A stretch of 6,336 nucleotides of DNA from the NCBI GenBank assembly GCA_009786775.1, contig WQRL01000106.1, positions 1 to 6,336 on the forward strand, given 5' to 3'. The notes under the pieces were generated by a model. The model did not search any database and was not told the origin of the DNA. It worked only from the letters and a program-made list of their open reading frames with translations. This DNA comes from Oscillospiraceae bacterium (lineage in GTDB: Bacteria > Bacillota > Clostridia > Oscillospirales > Oscillospiraceae). This document shows positions 6,171 through 6,336 of this stretch, piece after piece. A program made the position numbers and the translations under genes. Each line of letters opens with the position of its first letter. Positions within the stretch are counted from its first letter, which is position 1.

Positions 6171-6336
6171 ATGAAAAAAGTGTTATGTGTCCTACTGGCC
6201 TGCCTCTTTACCGCAGCTATGCTTACAGCGTGCGGCAACGGGGGTACAGGAGCTGCGCCCGGTGGGCAAGGCGGCGGTCAAGATGGTGGTCAAACTGAGG
6301 CTCCGGCTACAGGGGCGGCCGGCGATGGATTTAGGG
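6171..6336 (+). CDS. Lipoprotein, probably the periplasmic-binding-type substrate receptor (5' part only)
   Basis: The first 55 codons of a gene that runs off the window. The start has a lipoprotein signal: MKK, a hydrophobic stretch (residues 4-17), then the lipobox LTAC with the lipidated Cys21. A Gly/Gln/Ala-rich spacer follows from about residue 22 to 52 (including GGQGGGQDGGQ), ending in GDGFR, where the folded domain should begin. AAAGGAGAG (6153-6161) precedes the ATG. Its place directly after the CUT2 ATPase and permease suggests the solute-binding protein, held on the outer face of the membrane by its lipid, with the spacer as a tether. The binding domain lies beyond the window, so the role rests on context and substrate specificity cannot be judged. 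Confidence 0.85.
   Translation, partial: MKKVLCVLLACLFTAAMLTACGNGGTGAAPGGQGGGQDGGQTEAPATGAAGDGFR

Noticed and set aside
5789..6238. 149-residue open frame on the minus strand
   Set aside because: It is antisense to the end of the permease and the start of the lipoprotein gene, both well supported, and its translation shows no domain or clear ribosome binding site.

Overview
The window shows a divergent regulator-plus-transporter locus, most probably from a Gram-positive anaerobe of the Bacillota (Clostridia-like). The evidence is a YesM/YesN-type two-component pair, a CUT2 (ribose/galactose-type) ABC importer, strong GGAGG-type ribosome binding sites, moderate GC, and a substrate-binding protein made as a lipoprotein. 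Genus and transported sugar cannot be read from the sequence.

Layout. Bases 1-174 are GC-rich, with no convincing gene, and differ from what follows. On the minus strand, the response regulator (1953-3464, GTG start) is transcribed first and the membrane sensor histidine kinase (175-1941, TTG start) second; the regulator's stop codon overlaps the kinase's ribosome binding site. A control region of about 170 bases (3465-3635) holds back-to-back promoters and several short repeats. On the plus strand follow a double-domain ABC ATPase (3636-5132), a membrane permease (5166-6146), and the first 55 codons of a lipoprotein, probably the substrate-binding protein (6171 to the window edge).

Likely working model (inference). 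The kinase senses an extracellular ligand through its roughly 230-residue outer domain and phosphorylates the Asp of the receiver domain (residue 57 from the GTG start). The AraC-type DNA-binding end of the regulator then acts at the intergenic repeats to switch on the transporter promoter, which has a perfect extended -10 but no good -35. The lipoprotein captures the solute, the permease passes it through the membrane, and the ATPase powers transport.

The architecture is of a known kind. The most unusual details are the strongly degenerate second nucleotide-binding domain of the ATPase (Cys in place of the catalytic Glu of Walker B), the compact repeat-rich control region, and the compositionally foreign first 174 bases. 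I did not find a clearly new biological system.
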